From GCA-2697345 sp002697345 (GTDB lineage: Bacteria; Pseudomonadota; Alphaproteobacteria; Rhodobacterales; Rhodobacteraceae): 64,000 bases of DNA. Location of the stretch: contig CALSNB010000001.1 of assembly GCA_943787605.1 (NCBI GenBank), positions 1,674,001-1,738,000 of the forward strand, written 5' to 3'. Each line of letters opens with the position of its first letter. Position 1 is the stretch's first letter. Under the pieces are notes generated by a model that saw only the letters and a list, made by a program, of their open reading frames with translations, was not told where the DNA came from and made no database searches. Positions 22,072 to 30,773 of this stretch are shown piece by piece. The position numbers and the translations under genes are program-made.

Positions 22072-23079
22072 ATGACATACCCATTAGGGCCTACTTCAAT
22101 TACAATGGGCGATCCATCTGGGGTTGGACCTGAAATTATAGTTAAGACCCTATCAAACCAACCGCCTGGCTCAAGAAACATTGTGTTTGGTTGTCCCAGA
22201 GTTATGCAGAGGGCCATAGAAGTTACCTCAGTTAATCTAAATGTGAAAACCTTGAAGGCAGTTGAAGATGCTACATTTGACCGGAATATAATAGAAGTTT
22301 TTCAAACTAGTTTTTTTGAAAACCTTCCACGCTTTGGTGAGGTCTCAGAGCATAGTGGGAAAAGCTCATACGATGCAATAATTAGTAGTATAAGTCATGC
22401 CCTTGAAGGAAAAGTGAACTCTATTGTAACTGCACCAATTAACAAAGAGGCTCTCTCCTTAGCTGGTATTAACTACCCTGGTCATACGGAAATTTTAGCT
22501 AAGTTTTCTGGAGTTGACCAAGTTGCGATGTTACTCGGAAATGGTGATATACGCACTGTTTTAGTTTCAATTCATTGTTCGCTAAGTGAAGCCATAAAAG
22601 CTGTAACTTTTGAGGCTCAAATGAAGGCAATTCGATTTGCCCATGATGGAGCCATAGCTCTTGGTTTCTCCCAACCACGTGTTGCCGTGGCAGGTTTAAA
22701 CCCTCATGCTGGTGAAGGTGGTTTGTTTGGTAAAGAAGAGATTGAAACTATTTCACCTGCTATAGAAGCTGCAAAAAAAGAAGGTATCAATGCATCAGGA
22801 CCTTGGCCGGGTGATACTGTTTTCATGCAGGCAAGATTAGGAAAATTTGATATTGTCGTTGCTCAATACCATGATCAAGGTTTAATTCCCGTTAAGTATA
22901 TGGGGTTAGAACAGGGGGTCAACATTACCTTAGGTCTGCCATTTGTACGCACTAGCCCCGATCATGGAACAGCATTTGATATAGCTGGTAAAGGAGTCGC
23001 TGATGCAGCTAGCTTTGGAATGGCGATGAATTATGCAAAACAGTTAGTGGAAGCAAAAAATAAAGCTAAAACGTTATGA
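22072..23079 (+). CDS. pdxA: 4-hydroxythreonine-4-phosphate dehydrogenase family (PdxA)
   Basis: This 335-residue NAD-dependent metal enzyme contains the PdxA motifs MGDPSGVGPEI, TAPINKEA, PGHTE, GLNPHAGEGG, YHDQGLIPVK and RTSPDHGTAFDIAG. PdxA oxidises 4-phospho-hydroxythreonine in vitamin B6 synthesis; PdxA2 homologues instead act on 4-phospho-threonate or erythronate. I used the ATG at 22072, behind GAGG at 22061. The downstream gene overlaps by four bases and is not pdxJ or ksgA, which in other bacteria accompany biosynthetic pdxA, so the catabolic alternative stays open. Confidence 0.85.
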   Translation: MTYPLGPTSITMGDPSGVGPEIIVKTLSNQPPGSRNIVFGCPRVMQRAIEVTSVNLNVKTLKAVEDATFDRNIIEVFQTSFFENLPRFGEVSEHSGKSSYDAIISSISHALEGKVNSIVTAPINKEALSLAGINYPGHTEILAKFSGVDQVAMLLGNGDIRTVLVSIHCSLSEAIKAVTFEAQMKAIRFAHDGAIALGFSQPRVAVAGLNPHAGEGGLFGKEEIETISPAIEAAKKEGINASGPWPGDTVFMQARLGKFDIVVAQYHDQGLIPVKYMGLEQGVNITLGLPFVRTSPDHGTAFDIAGKGVADAASFGMAMNYAKQLVEAKNKAKTL

Positions 23080-23768
23080 GTTTAAAATTTATCTTTATGC
23101 TTACCCGAAATGACCAAACTGTTAAGGATGCTGAAGAACATCTTGAAACAGTATTAAACTGTGGTGTTAAGCATATAGGGTTTAAGGATATTGGTCTTTC
23201 TTTTGAGAAATTAAAAATACTTAATGATAAAATAAAAAAATATGGAGCTGAGAGCTATTTAGAAGTTGTCTCTTTAGATAAAAATAGTGAAATGCTATCA
23301 GCGCAAACTGCTGTAGATATTGGTGTTGATAACTTGCTTGGTGGTACTAACATCCAATCTGTTCTTCCTATTATCAAAGGGTCAAAGATTAGATATTTTC
23401 CGTTTCCAGGAGAAATAGTCGGGCATCCGAGTGTGCTTAGTGGTTCGATTGAGGAAATTGTAAAAAGCGCAAGTAAGTTAGTAAGTTATGAGGGAGTTCA
23501 TGGACTTGATTTACTAGCATATCGCTTTGTGGGAGACGTTTCATCTCTTATGAATGCTGTAAGGTCAGTAACTGATAAGCCTGTTATCATAGCAGGATCG
23601 ATTGATTGTAAGAAAAAAATTATAGAAGTAATGGAGTCAGGTGCTAGAGCCTTTACAATTGGGACAGCTGCACTAAATGGAGTTTATTCTTCAGAAGGAC
23701 ATAATTTAACCTCACAACTCAGAAAGATAATAGAAGACGTAGCTGAAATTGACTCCAAAGGTTTATAA
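23076..23768 (+). CDS. Predicted phosphate-binding TIM-barrel protein coupled to pdxA (function unknown)
   Basis: This is a 230-residue protein that I do not recognise by name. The alternating strand/helix pattern and the C-terminal pair VIIAGSID...SGARAFTIGTAAL look like the phosphate-binding end of a ribulose-phosphate-type (beta/alpha)8 barrel, similar in style to NanE, HisA or ThiG. The start overlaps the pdxA stop (ATGA), which argues for a shared pathway, for example isomerisation, epimerisation or aldol cleavage of a phosphorylated sugar acid. It is soluble with no signal. Function is inference only. Confidence 0.7.
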   Translation: MSLKFIFMLTRNDQTVKDAEEHLETVLNCGVKHIGFKDIGLSFEKLKILNDKIKKYGAESYLEVVSLDKNSEMLSAQTAVDIGVDNLLGGTNIQSVLPIIKGSKIRYFPFPGEIVGHPSVLSGSIEEIVKSASKLVSYEGVHGLDLLAYRFVGDVSSLMNAVRSVTDKPVIIAGSIDCKKKIIEVMESGARAFTIGTAALNGVYSSEGHNLTSQLRKIIEDVAEIDSKGL

Positions 23769-23836
23769 AACTTACTTTATGTAGTAAACTTGTTAATTGC
23801 CCTGTAGGACTCATCATCACCTTATAGTTGTTAGTC

Positions 23837-24313
23837 TCAAGAGACAGAATATAGATCTAAAATAACTTCAGACTTGAAACGAGCACCAGTTCCTAAAAAA
23901 GATAATTTATTTACCCAGTTGTATTTCTTATGACCTGTTTCCAGAGAGGCTTGTGTTATCATAGAGTACTCAGAAGGGTTTACATTTTCACCAGCTGCAA
24001 GTTTTGAAATTATACTTTCTGGACCATGACGAAATCCTTTATTTATCACTTCTATTATAGCTCCATCTGAAGTTTGAAGAGCATATCTTGTGTCTAACTC
24101 ACTTAGCTCGGTACTAGCAATCGTTTGCCAATCTGCACCAAGATTTAAGATAATCCCCTCAATGCTTGGCCCCTTAAAATTTCCACCTATTATAGGTATT
24201 ATACGGCGTAAGGATGTTCTTCCTGCTCCCAATTCAATAGGGTCATCTAGAGAGATTTGTAGCTGAGCAAAGAAAGTTAATTGTGGGGTTGGGAGTACTA
24301 TCGCATTTTTCAT
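23837..24313 (-). CDS. DUF3237 family protein
   Basis: This 158-residue protein matches my memory of DUF3237: a beta-barrel pattern with GGNFKGPSIEGIILNLGADWQ, a TSDGAIIEVINKGFR strand pair and a C-terminal LGTGARF. The biochemical function of the family is unknown to me; members are often found beside aromatic or hydroxylated-compound catabolic genes. Its start overlaps the stop of the flavin monooxygenase upstream (ATGA), so the two are made together. Confidence 0.75.
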   Translation of the reverse strand: MKNAIVLPTPQLTFFAQLQISLDDPIELGAGRTSLRRIIPIIGGNFKGPSIEGIILNLGADWQTIASTELSELDTRYALQTSDGAIIEVINKGFRHGPESIISKLAAGENVNPSEYSMITQASLETGHKKYNWVNKLSFLGTGARFKSEVILDLYSVS

Positions 24314-25563
24314 AAGTAAGCTCCTAATAACGATGATTGTTTATTAAATTGTGTTACTGAAAGCCCGACAAGAGACTTAAAGTTAGCAGAGTGTTTTGAT
24401 AGCTCTTGCTGACTTATCACACTATCTAGTGTCTCAAACATTCCACCACACCTTTCTTCAACAATCTGCAAGATAGCATCAGGACCGCTTTTTCTACTTG
24501 CTAATACTACACTATTTGAACTTTTTAGGGTTTGTTCCTGGAAATGATGTAACGCAGTTTTAGTCGAGCCATATTCAATTAAAGCTTTACCCAAGCTTCT
24601 AGCGTCCAGGATTGCCTGAGTGCCTCCATTAGAACCTGTGGGGTATGTTGGATGTGCGGCGTCTCCTATCAGGAGTGTGAGCCCATCCACCCAATTATCA
24701 ACGGGATTTCTATCTACCATTGGATATTCTAGGACTGTATTAGAGGATCTCACCATATTTGGAAAATCAAACCAGTCGTATGACCAAGTTTCGAAATAAG
24801 GTAAGAATTTGTTGAACTTTACAGATTTGTTCCAGTTATTTTCCTGGATGAGCTTTGTGTCTTCAGATTTACGTTCACAAATCCAATTGATTATTACGTT
24901 CCCGTTTCTATCAGGCGTGGATATCGGGTAGGCTACTATGCGTTGAGTAGCATGACCAATCATAGCCATGGTTGCTCCCGACCTAAAAGGTTTGGATTTG
25001 CTGGTTCCTCTCCAAAGTATAACCCCTTTCCAAAGGGGAGAACCTTCGCTCGGATATAACTGTCGTCGTAATACTGAATTTATACCATCAGCGGCAATAC
25101 AAAGGTCTCCACTAATTTCAGACAATTTACCTGCGTTATCCATAATTGAAACGTGGACTTTATTTTGTTTTGTCTGACTTTTAATAACTTCATACCCGAG
25201 CTTAATGATATCTGTCCCACAGCGATTAATTAAAGTTCTATAAAGTAGCATTTGTAATTCACCACGATGAATTGAAAATTGTGGAAAATCATAACCTGCT
25301 TCTAATCCTCGTGGCTCAGACCATATTTCTAACCCTAATTTTGTAAAGAAGGCCAATTCACGTGTTTTTACACCAGTGGCCTCAAGCTCGTTTAAAAGCC
25401 CCATAGCGGCCAACTCCCTGACTGCGGTTGGTTGGATGTTAATCCCTACACCTAAAGGTTTAATTTTTTGAGATTTTTCGAAGATTTGAAATGGTATGCC
25501 AAGCTGGTGACACGTTAAGCCAAGAGAAAGCCCCGAAATTCCAGCACCAGATATAATTATCAT
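24310..25563 (-). CDS. FAD-dependent aromatic-ring monooxygenase (PhzS/salicylate hydroxylase-like)
   Basis: This 417-residue class A flavoprotein hydroxylase has the dinucleotide motif GAGISGLSLG at residues 6-15, the ADGINSVLRR segment (DG motif) and the FAD-ribityl motif LLIGDAAHPTYPTGSNGG. It resembles flavin-dependent oxidoreductases of the PhzS and salicylate hydroxylase type, which add oxygen to an aromatic or heteroaromatic ring using NAD(P)H and O2. It is divergent from the reductive-dehalogenase-like gene and coupled to a DUF3237 gene. The substrate is not known. Confidence 0.88.
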   Translation of the reverse strand: MIIISGAGISGLSLGLTCHQLGIPFQIFEKSQKIKPLGVGINIQPTAVRELAAMGLLNELEATGVKTRELAFFTKLGLEIWSEPRGLEAGYDFPQFSIHRGELQMLLYRTLINRCGTDIIKLGYEVIKSQTKQNKVHVSIMDNAGKLSEISGDLCIAADGINSVLRRQLYPSEGSPLWKGVILWRGTSKSKPFRSGATMAMIGHATQRIVAYPISTPDRNGNVIINWICERKSEDTKLIQENNWNKSVKFNKFLPYFETWSYDWFDFPNMVRSSNTVLEYPMVDRNPVDNWVDGLTLLIGDAAHPTYPTGSNGGTQAILDARSLGKALIEYGSTKTALHHFQEQTLKSSNSVVLASRKSGPDAILQIVEERCGGMFETLDSVISQQELSKHSANFKSLVGLSVTQFNKQSSLLGAYL

Positions 25564-25612
25564 ATGAATATAAACCCCTTGAACTTTTTTAATACAATCA
25601 AACTAAAATTGT

Positions 25613-25646
25613 AACTTATATTTAAAAAGTATAAGTTTTTGATCAA
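25613..25646. promoter_or_regulatory. Two dyad elements in the divergent promoter region
   Basis: AACTTATA (25613-25620) and TATAAGTT (25630-25637) form an 8-bp inverted repeat with a 9-base spacer, and TTGATCAA (25639-25646) is an overlapping-type perfect palindrome right after it. They sit between the monooxygenase (minus) and the RdhA-like gene (plus), where an operator would control both. The regulator is unknown, and the AT-rich setting makes chance palindromes possible. Confidence 0.4.
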
Positions 25647-25675
25647 GTTAATTCTGAAGATAAAAGGTTAAAAAA

Positions 25676-26881
25676 ATGACAAAAATGGTTTCTCAGTTGT
25701 TAACTGAAATTGAACTCAAGAGCGAACAAAAGGATCAGATGAGTAGTGATGATCTTGTTGGCTTTGATGTTTCTAATAGTTTCCGTCAGTTTAATCAAAT
25801 GAATGATATGTTCACCAGAGCTTACTGGGATGTGTCTATTAAATCCCCTGACACAGAGGCATTTTTTAATAGTTATAGGGCAGATTTTATTCCTAGACGT
25901 GGGGAAGGTTTTAACCAAAAAGACTTTTCTCTTCGAAATGCGTCTTGGTTAATTTCCGATATCATTTCCAATCGAGGTGGAGAAAGGGGTTTAAGGGAAG
26001 GTTTTCAAGCAGCAATAGAGTCAGACACTGAGATTGCACCAAATAAGGTTTTAATTGACGATGTAGCAAACCAGTCAATTGAAATAAAAAAAATAGCAAA
26101 ACTTTTTGGGGCAGATTTAGTTGGAATTACATCGGTAGATAAAAGGTGGCACTATAGTCATAGGGTCGATACAAAAACTTTTTCAGCTGTTGATAACGAA
26201 CTTCCTGCAGACTGTAACTCGGTAATAGTTATGGCTCACGCAATGGATTATGATCTTGTTGACACATATCCATCTGCTTTAGCAGGGGCCTCAACAGGCA
26301 GAGAGTACAGTCACGAAGCCTCAATTTGTATGCAATTGGCGGCATATATTAGAGGTCTTGGATATGAGGCTATAGCCTCAATGAATGATACTGCTTTAGT
26401 TATACCGTATGCAATAAAAGCAGGTTTGGGGGAATATGGCAGAAACCAAATGGTTCTAACTCCCGAGTATGGGCCACGAGTACGGTTTTCAAAGATTTTC
26501 ACGTCACTACCTTTAAAAAATGATGTTCCTAAGCCGCTGGGTATAAAAGAATATTGTAATGATTGTACCAAGTGTGCGAAAGCGTGCCCTCCCAAAGCAT
26601 TACCTTTTGGCGCTCCTACAGAAGGAAGTGGGAGCCCTTCTACAATAAAGGGGGTAAAAAAATGGTCTGCAAATTGTGAGAAATGTTTTGGGTATTGGGC
26701 TAAGATAAGAACTGATTGTGCAATATGTATGCGTGTTTGTCCTTTCAACCGTAAATATAAGAGCTTTTATGATATTATATGGCGTTGGCTAGCAACCTCT
26801 CGGCTTAGAAAAATTGCTTTAATTTGGGAAGCAAAGAGAAAACCTCGAAAGAGGCTTAAACCAAGCGATTGGTGGAACTGA
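25676..26881 (+). CDS. Reductive dehalogenase-family corrinoid/iron-sulfur protein (cytoplasmic RdhA-like)
   Basis: This 401-residue protein has the reductive dehalogenase layout. The corrinoid-binding half runs to about residue 280, including GLGEYGRNQMVLTPEYGPRVR at 251-270. Two [4Fe-4S] sites follow: C294-C297-C300-C304 (CNDCTKCAKACP) and C337-C348-C351-C355, preceded by an extra C334 (TDCAICMRVCPFN). The C-terminus ends in DWW as in RdhA proteins. The twin-arginine signal of respiratory RdhA is absent, so it is cytoplasmic, like the oxygen-tolerant catabolic types. Epoxyqueuosine reductase QueG is the main alternative, but the YW...DCAICMRVCPF block fits RdhA better. The halogenated substrate, if any, and the electron donor are unknown. 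Confidence 0.8.
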   Translation: MTKMVSQLLTEIELKSEQKDQMSSDDLVGFDVSNSFRQFNQMNDMFTRAYWDVSIKSPDTEAFFNSYRADFIPRRGEGFNQKDFSLRNASWLISDIISNRGGERGLREGFQAAIESDTEIAPNKVLIDDVANQSIEIKKIAKLFGADLVGITSVDKRWHYSHRVDTKTFSAVDNELPADCNSVIVMAHAMDYDLVDTYPSALAGASTGREYSHEASICMQLAAYIRGLGYEAIASMNDTALVIPYAIKAGLGEYGRNQMVLTPEYGPRVRFSKIFTSLPLKNDVPKPLGIKEYCNDCTKCAKACPPKALPFGAPTEGSGSPSTIKGVKKWSANCEKCFGYWAKIRTDCAICMRVCPFNRKYKSFYDIIWRWLATSRLRKIALIWEAKRKPRKRLKPSDWWN

Positions 26882-26922
26882 AATGTATGTCTTTAAAAAA
26901 CATTCGAAAAGAAAGAGTATTC

Positions 26923-27861
26923 ATGTCCCTACTTATTGATATGAGGAATCCAGAATGGATGACAGATATAAGTTTGAAAACCTTAATTTCTGCTAGTTTA
27001 CCTAATGTTAATATAGTTTGTGGCCCTCCAAAATTTACTATGCCTGAAATCATAATGGCAACCTTTACGAATACTTTCGATATCTCTATTCTGCAGTACT
27101 TACCTAACCTGCGTTTAGTTCAAAAAGTAGGAGCGGGTGTGGACTCTATTTTAGCAGACCCAAATTTTCCAACTAGTATCCGTATTGCTCGGATGAGTAG
27201 TAGTACGCAATCTCTGGAAATGGCTGAATATTGCCTGGCTGAGGTCTTTTCATATCAGCGAAATATTCGTTTTTATCAAAAGAATCAAATTCGAAAAGAC
27301 TGGAAACAGCACTCTCCTTTGTGCATTAACAACACGCATATTGGAGTTTTGGGCTTAGGGAAAATAGGTAGAAAAGTTGCACAACTTTTTCTGAAATATG
27401 GATTTAAGGTATCTGGGTGGAGTAAATCATCAAAGAGCATCAAAGGTATTAAGTCATATACTGGGCATAATGGGTTGGAAACAATGTTATCTCACTCAGA
27501 TTACGTTATTGGTATTTTGCCCTCAACGCGAGAGACAGATAATTTAATAGATTCAAAAATGTTAAGAAATTTCAAATCAGGAGCTATTTTTATTAACATA
27601 GGTCGTGGGAATCTGGTCGTAGATAATGATTTAGTTGACGCGCTTGATGACGGAATTTTAAAGGCAGCAACTTTAGATGTATTTAGACAAGAACCTTTAC
27701 CTTTAGATCACCCATTTTGGGGTCACTCTAAAATAGCCATTACTCCACATGTTTCTGGGTGGAATGTTGATGATACGATCTTGGATATTGCTCAAAACTA
27801 TTTAAGACTATTAAATAATAAACTATTACTTCATGAAGTTGACCGTGACCTAGGTTATTAA
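26923..27861 (+). CDS. D-2-hydroxyacid dehydrogenase (NAD-dependent, GhrA/SerA-like)
   Basis: This protein of about 312 residues reduces a 2-oxoacid to a D-2-hydroxyacid, or the reverse. The NAD-binding motif is GVLGLGKIGRKVAQ, and the catalytic triad lies in NIGRGNLVVD (Arg), VFRQEPLPLD (Glu) and TPHVSGW (His). I placed the start at 26923 (MSLLIDMRNPEW), preceded by AAAGAG; ATG 26887 and GTG 26869 are in-frame alternatives that add a basic, unconserved-looking extension. It follows the RdhA-like gene closely and precedes an aminotransferase, so it may process a 2-oxoacid intermediate. Confidence 0.88.
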   Translation: MSLLIDMRNPEWMTDISLKTLISASLPNVNIVCGPPKFTMPEIIMATFTNTFDISILQYLPNLRLVQKVGAGVDSILADPNFPTSIRIARMSSSTQSLEMAEYCLAEVFSYQRNIRFYQKNQIRKDWKQHSPLCINNTHIGVLGLGKIGRKVAQLFLKYGFKVSGWSKSSKSIKGIKSYTGHNGLETMLSHSDYVIGILPSTRETDNLIDSKMLRNFKSGAIFINIGRGNLVVDNDLVDALDDGILKAATLDVFRQEPLPLDHPFWGHSKIAITPHVSGWNVDDTILDIAQNYLRLLNNKLLLHEVDRDLGY

Positions 27862-27891
27862 GAGATAAATTTTATTAAAAGGAAATATGAA

Positions 27892-29019
27892 ATGAAAATT
27901 AAACCTTTTGGTGTAGAAATTTGGATGAATGAATTTGAGACACAGTGTAAATATAACTTAGCTGAAACCTGTGTCGCGTCTCTAACTGTTGAACAGTTAT
28001 TAAATATTTCTGGTAAGGGTAACACTATCCTAGATGAGCTTTTACCTATGAAATTGACTTACGGAGAGATAGAGGGTTCATCTCGCCTTAGAGATAATAT
28101 ATGTGGCCTTTATGAAAATCAAAAAAGAGACAATATTGTTGTTACTCACGGAGCTATTGGTGCAAATGCATTAGTTCATGAAACTATGATCTCACCAGGA
28201 GATCATGTGATTTCTATTTGCCCAACTTATCAACAGCACTACTCTATCCCTGAGAGTTTTGGAGCTAAGTTAGATATTTTGTGGTTACGTCCTGAGAATG
28301 ACTTTCTACCTGATCTAGAAGAGTTAGGAAGAATGCTTCGTCCAAATACAAAACTAGTAGTATTGAATAATCCAAATAACCCTACTGGTGCACTTCTAAT
28401 GGGTGCTAACCTAGAAGAGTTTGTTGCAGTGGTACGTACTTCTGGAGCGTACATACTATGTGACGAAGTTTATCGTGGAACCAATCAAGTAGGCAATGGA
28501 TTCGCGCCAGGAATGGCTGATATATATGAGAAAGGAATTAGTGTATCTAGTATGTCAAAGGTTTTTTCTTTAGCTGGAATTCGTTTAGGTTGGATTGCTG
28601 CCCCTAGAGCAGTACTTGAGGCAGTTTCTATACGAAGGGACTATAATACTATCAGTGTTGGTATGATAGACGACTATTTTGCATCCTTGGCGTTAGAAAA
28701 TAAAGAACAAATTATTGGTCGTAGCCAAAAAATTACACGAGGAAATCTAAAAATTTTAGATGATTGGGTTTCAAAGGAACATTCAATTTCGTATAAAAAA
28801 CCCCAAGCTGGTACTACGGCATTACTAAAATACGATTTTGATATTCCCTCACGTGAGTTCTGTATCCAGCTATTACGTGAGACAGGGGTGATGTTTACAC
28901 CGGGTTCGGTGATGGAGATGGAAGGTTGGCTAAGGATAGGGTATGCGAACAGTCCAGAAGTTCTTAGTCAGGGCTTAGACTTAGTAAGTAATTTTCTCTC
29001 ACAGATGGGATCTAAGTAA
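27892..29019 (+). CDS. PLP-dependent aminotransferase, class I/II (fold type I)
   Basis: This 375-residue protein has the fold type I features: NNPNNPTGALL for substrate and PLP binding, CDEVYRG (PLP-ring aspartate) and the Schiff-base lysine in SSMSKVFSLAGIRLGW. It resembles aspartate-aminotransferase-like proteins of uncertain substrate. It starts 30 bases after the hydroxyacid dehydrogenase behind AAAGGAAA and is probably the last gene of the RdhA-like transcription unit. Together with that dehydrogenase it could interconvert an amino acid, a 2-oxoacid and a hydroxyacid. Confidence 0.88.
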   Translation: MKIKPFGVEIWMNEFETQCKYNLAETCVASLTVEQLLNISGKGNTILDELLPMKLTYGEIEGSSRLRDNICGLYENQKRDNIVVTHGAIGANALVHETMISPGDHVISICPTYQQHYSIPESFGAKLDILWLRPENDFLPDLEELGRMLRPNTKLVVLNNPNNPTGALLMGANLEEFVAVVRTSGAYILCDEVYRGTNQVGNGFAPGMADIYEKGISVSSMSKVFSLAGIRLGWIAAPRAVLEAVSIRRDYNTISVGMIDDYFASLALENKEQIIGRSQKITRGNLKILDDWVSKEHSISYKKPQAGTTALLKYDFDIPSREFCIQLLRETGVMFTPGSVMEMEGWLRIGYANSPEVLSQGLDLVSNFLSQMGSK

Positions 29020-29177
29020 TACGATTTAAACCGTGATCATGCTTTAAGTCTACAACCTTCTACAGCCATACAATTCATATAGTGGTGATATCCCTGATCA
29101 CCATTCATTGCCTTATGCCAGTTTACTTTATTATTTTACATAGAGAGTTTTTTTAACAGTTAGTATATGAGTTAAGA

Positions 29178-30659
29178 TTACTGACTAGATAATAAAGTCT
29201 TTTTTACGGCCACTGACCAGCCGTCCGTGAGTACTTTAGTCTGTGATGGTAAGAGAGTAGGGGTAAAGCGTGCATCAAGGTGCCATGCCTTTGATGCATC
29301 TTTTATATTACTAAAGAAACCATCTGCTAATGCTGCTAGCATGGCGGCCCCAAGTGCTGTAGTTTCTAATACTTTCGGCCTTTCAACACTGATCCCTAAA
29401 ATATTAGATAGGAACTGCATTAACCAGTTATTTTCTGCCATACCTCCATCTACCTTTAATAGGAGTGGTTTTATACCATCTTGGGACATTGCATTAAATA
29501 AATCATTAGTTTGGTATGCAACAGATTCTAACGCAGCTCTTACAAAATGTTCTCTGCAAGTATCTCGTGTAATTCCGTATATTGCACCGCGAGCATCAGG
29601 ATCCCACCATGGCGCGCCCAGCCCTGTAAAAGCTGGGACTATATATACTCCGTGATTACTCGTCATACTGTTTGCTATGTTAGCAGAATCCTTAGCATTT
29701 CTTAACACTTTTAGGTCATCACGTAGCCATTGAACAACAGTTCCAGCATTAAAAATTGATCCCTCTAGAGCAAAACTTGTTTTACCATCTAACTTCAAAC
29801 CAATTGTACTTAGGAGGCGATTATTAGAATGGAGTCTTTTTTCTCCAGTATTTAGTATAACAAAGCAACCTGTTCCAAAAGTGGCCTTTATTTCCCCTGG
29901 CTCCGTACACGCTTGGCCAATAGCGGCTGATTGCTGATCTCCAATTGCCGACAGGATTGGCAATGAATATCCAATTTCTGTTGTTGTTTGCCCAAGTAAT
30001 CCTGCACACTCAACTACTTCTGGAAGAATACTCTTGGGAACATTAAAAATTGATAGAAGAGAGTCGTCCCACTCGCCGTTCTCTATATTGTAAAGACTGG
30101 TTCGTGATGCATTTGTGGCATCAGAAATATGTTTCTTACCCCCGGTTAAACGCCATATTAAAAAACTTTCAACAGTTCCAAAGGCTAACTCCCCATTTTC
30201 GGCCCTCTTACGGGCTCCTGGTACATTATCTAATATCCAACTAATTTTTGTAGCTGAGAAATATGGATCAATCAGTAATCCAGAAGATTTTGTAATCTCT
30301 TGTGCTTTCCCTGATTTATGGATTTTCTCGCAGATTTTAGAGGTTCGTCTGTCTTGCCAAACGATTGCTTTGTATATGGGTTTACCATTTCTTCGATCCC
30401 AAATAATTGAAGTTTCCCTTTGATTGGTGATACCAATTCCACAAACTTTATAACCTCCAGAAATTGCCTCACTTATGGCTTTCCTAGTGACAGAGAGTGT
30501 ACTTGACCATATTTCCTCTGGATCATGCTCTAACCAACCATCATTTGGATATATTTGAGTGAGTTCTTTGTGAGCTGTACTTACAGTGTTGCCGTTGGTG
30601 TCAAATACAATGGCGCGACTGCTTGTTGTCCCTTGATCAATAGCAAGATAAGTTTTCAT
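29178..30659 (-). CDS. glpK: Glycerol kinase
   Basis: This 493-residue FGGY-family kinase phosphorylates glycerol to glycerol-3-phosphate in the cytoplasm. The N-terminal ATP-site sequence MKTYLAIDQGTTSSRAIVFD and the family signatures GVYIVPAFTGLGAPWWDP and KVDGGMAENNWLMQFLSNI are present. I used the ATG at 30659 to match the usual GlpK N-terminus; a second in-frame ATG at 30671 adds four residues. No glpF, glpD or glpR is nearby. The 158-base gap downstream, against the aminotransferase, contains a TGGTGAT/ATCACCA hairpin (29083-29103) without a T-run. Confidence 0.96.
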   Translation of the reverse strand: MKTYLAIDQGTTSSRAIVFDTNGNTVSTAHKELTQIYPNDGWLEHDPEEIWSSTLSVTRKAISEAISGGYKVCGIGITNQRETSIIWDRRNGKPIYKAIVWQDRRTSKICEKIHKSGKAQEITKSSGLLIDPYFSATKISWILDNVPGARKRAENGELAFGTVESFLIWRLTGGKKHISDATNASRTSLYNIENGEWDDSLLSIFNVPKSILPEVVECAGLLGQTTTEIGYSLPILSAIGDQQSAAIGQACTEPGEIKATFGTGCFVILNTGEKRLHSNNRLLSTIGLKLDGKTSFALEGSIFNAGTVVQWLRDDLKVLRNAKDSANIANSMTSNHGVYIVPAFTGLGAPWWDPDARGAIYGITRDTCREHFVRAALESVAYQTNDLFNAMSQDGIKPLLLKVDGGMAENNWLMQFLSNILGISVERPKVLETTALGAAMLAALADGFFSNIKDASKAWHLDARFTPTLLPSQTKVLTDGWSVAVKKTLLSSQ

Positions 30660-30773
30660 GAAAACTTTCAAAATAATTATGATTTGTTATTAAGGTTAGT
30701 TAAAATCTAGGTTCTCGGCTAGGTATTAATTTGGAAACATAAGCCCTCATGATTAACGGTCTTAAATTTAAAA

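Noticed and set aside
26311..26748. 145-codon ORF antisense to the RdhA-like gene
   Set aside because: It is the reverse of a well-supported cysteine-motif protein and shows no own signals.
29083..29103. TGGTGAT/ATCACCA hairpin between the aminotransferase and glpK as a terminator
   Set aside because: The stem is real but there is no T-run on either strand, so I do not call it a terminator.
29227..29655. 142-codon ORF antisense to glpK
   Set aside because: The minus-strand glycerol kinase is unmistakable; the opposite frame has no family features.
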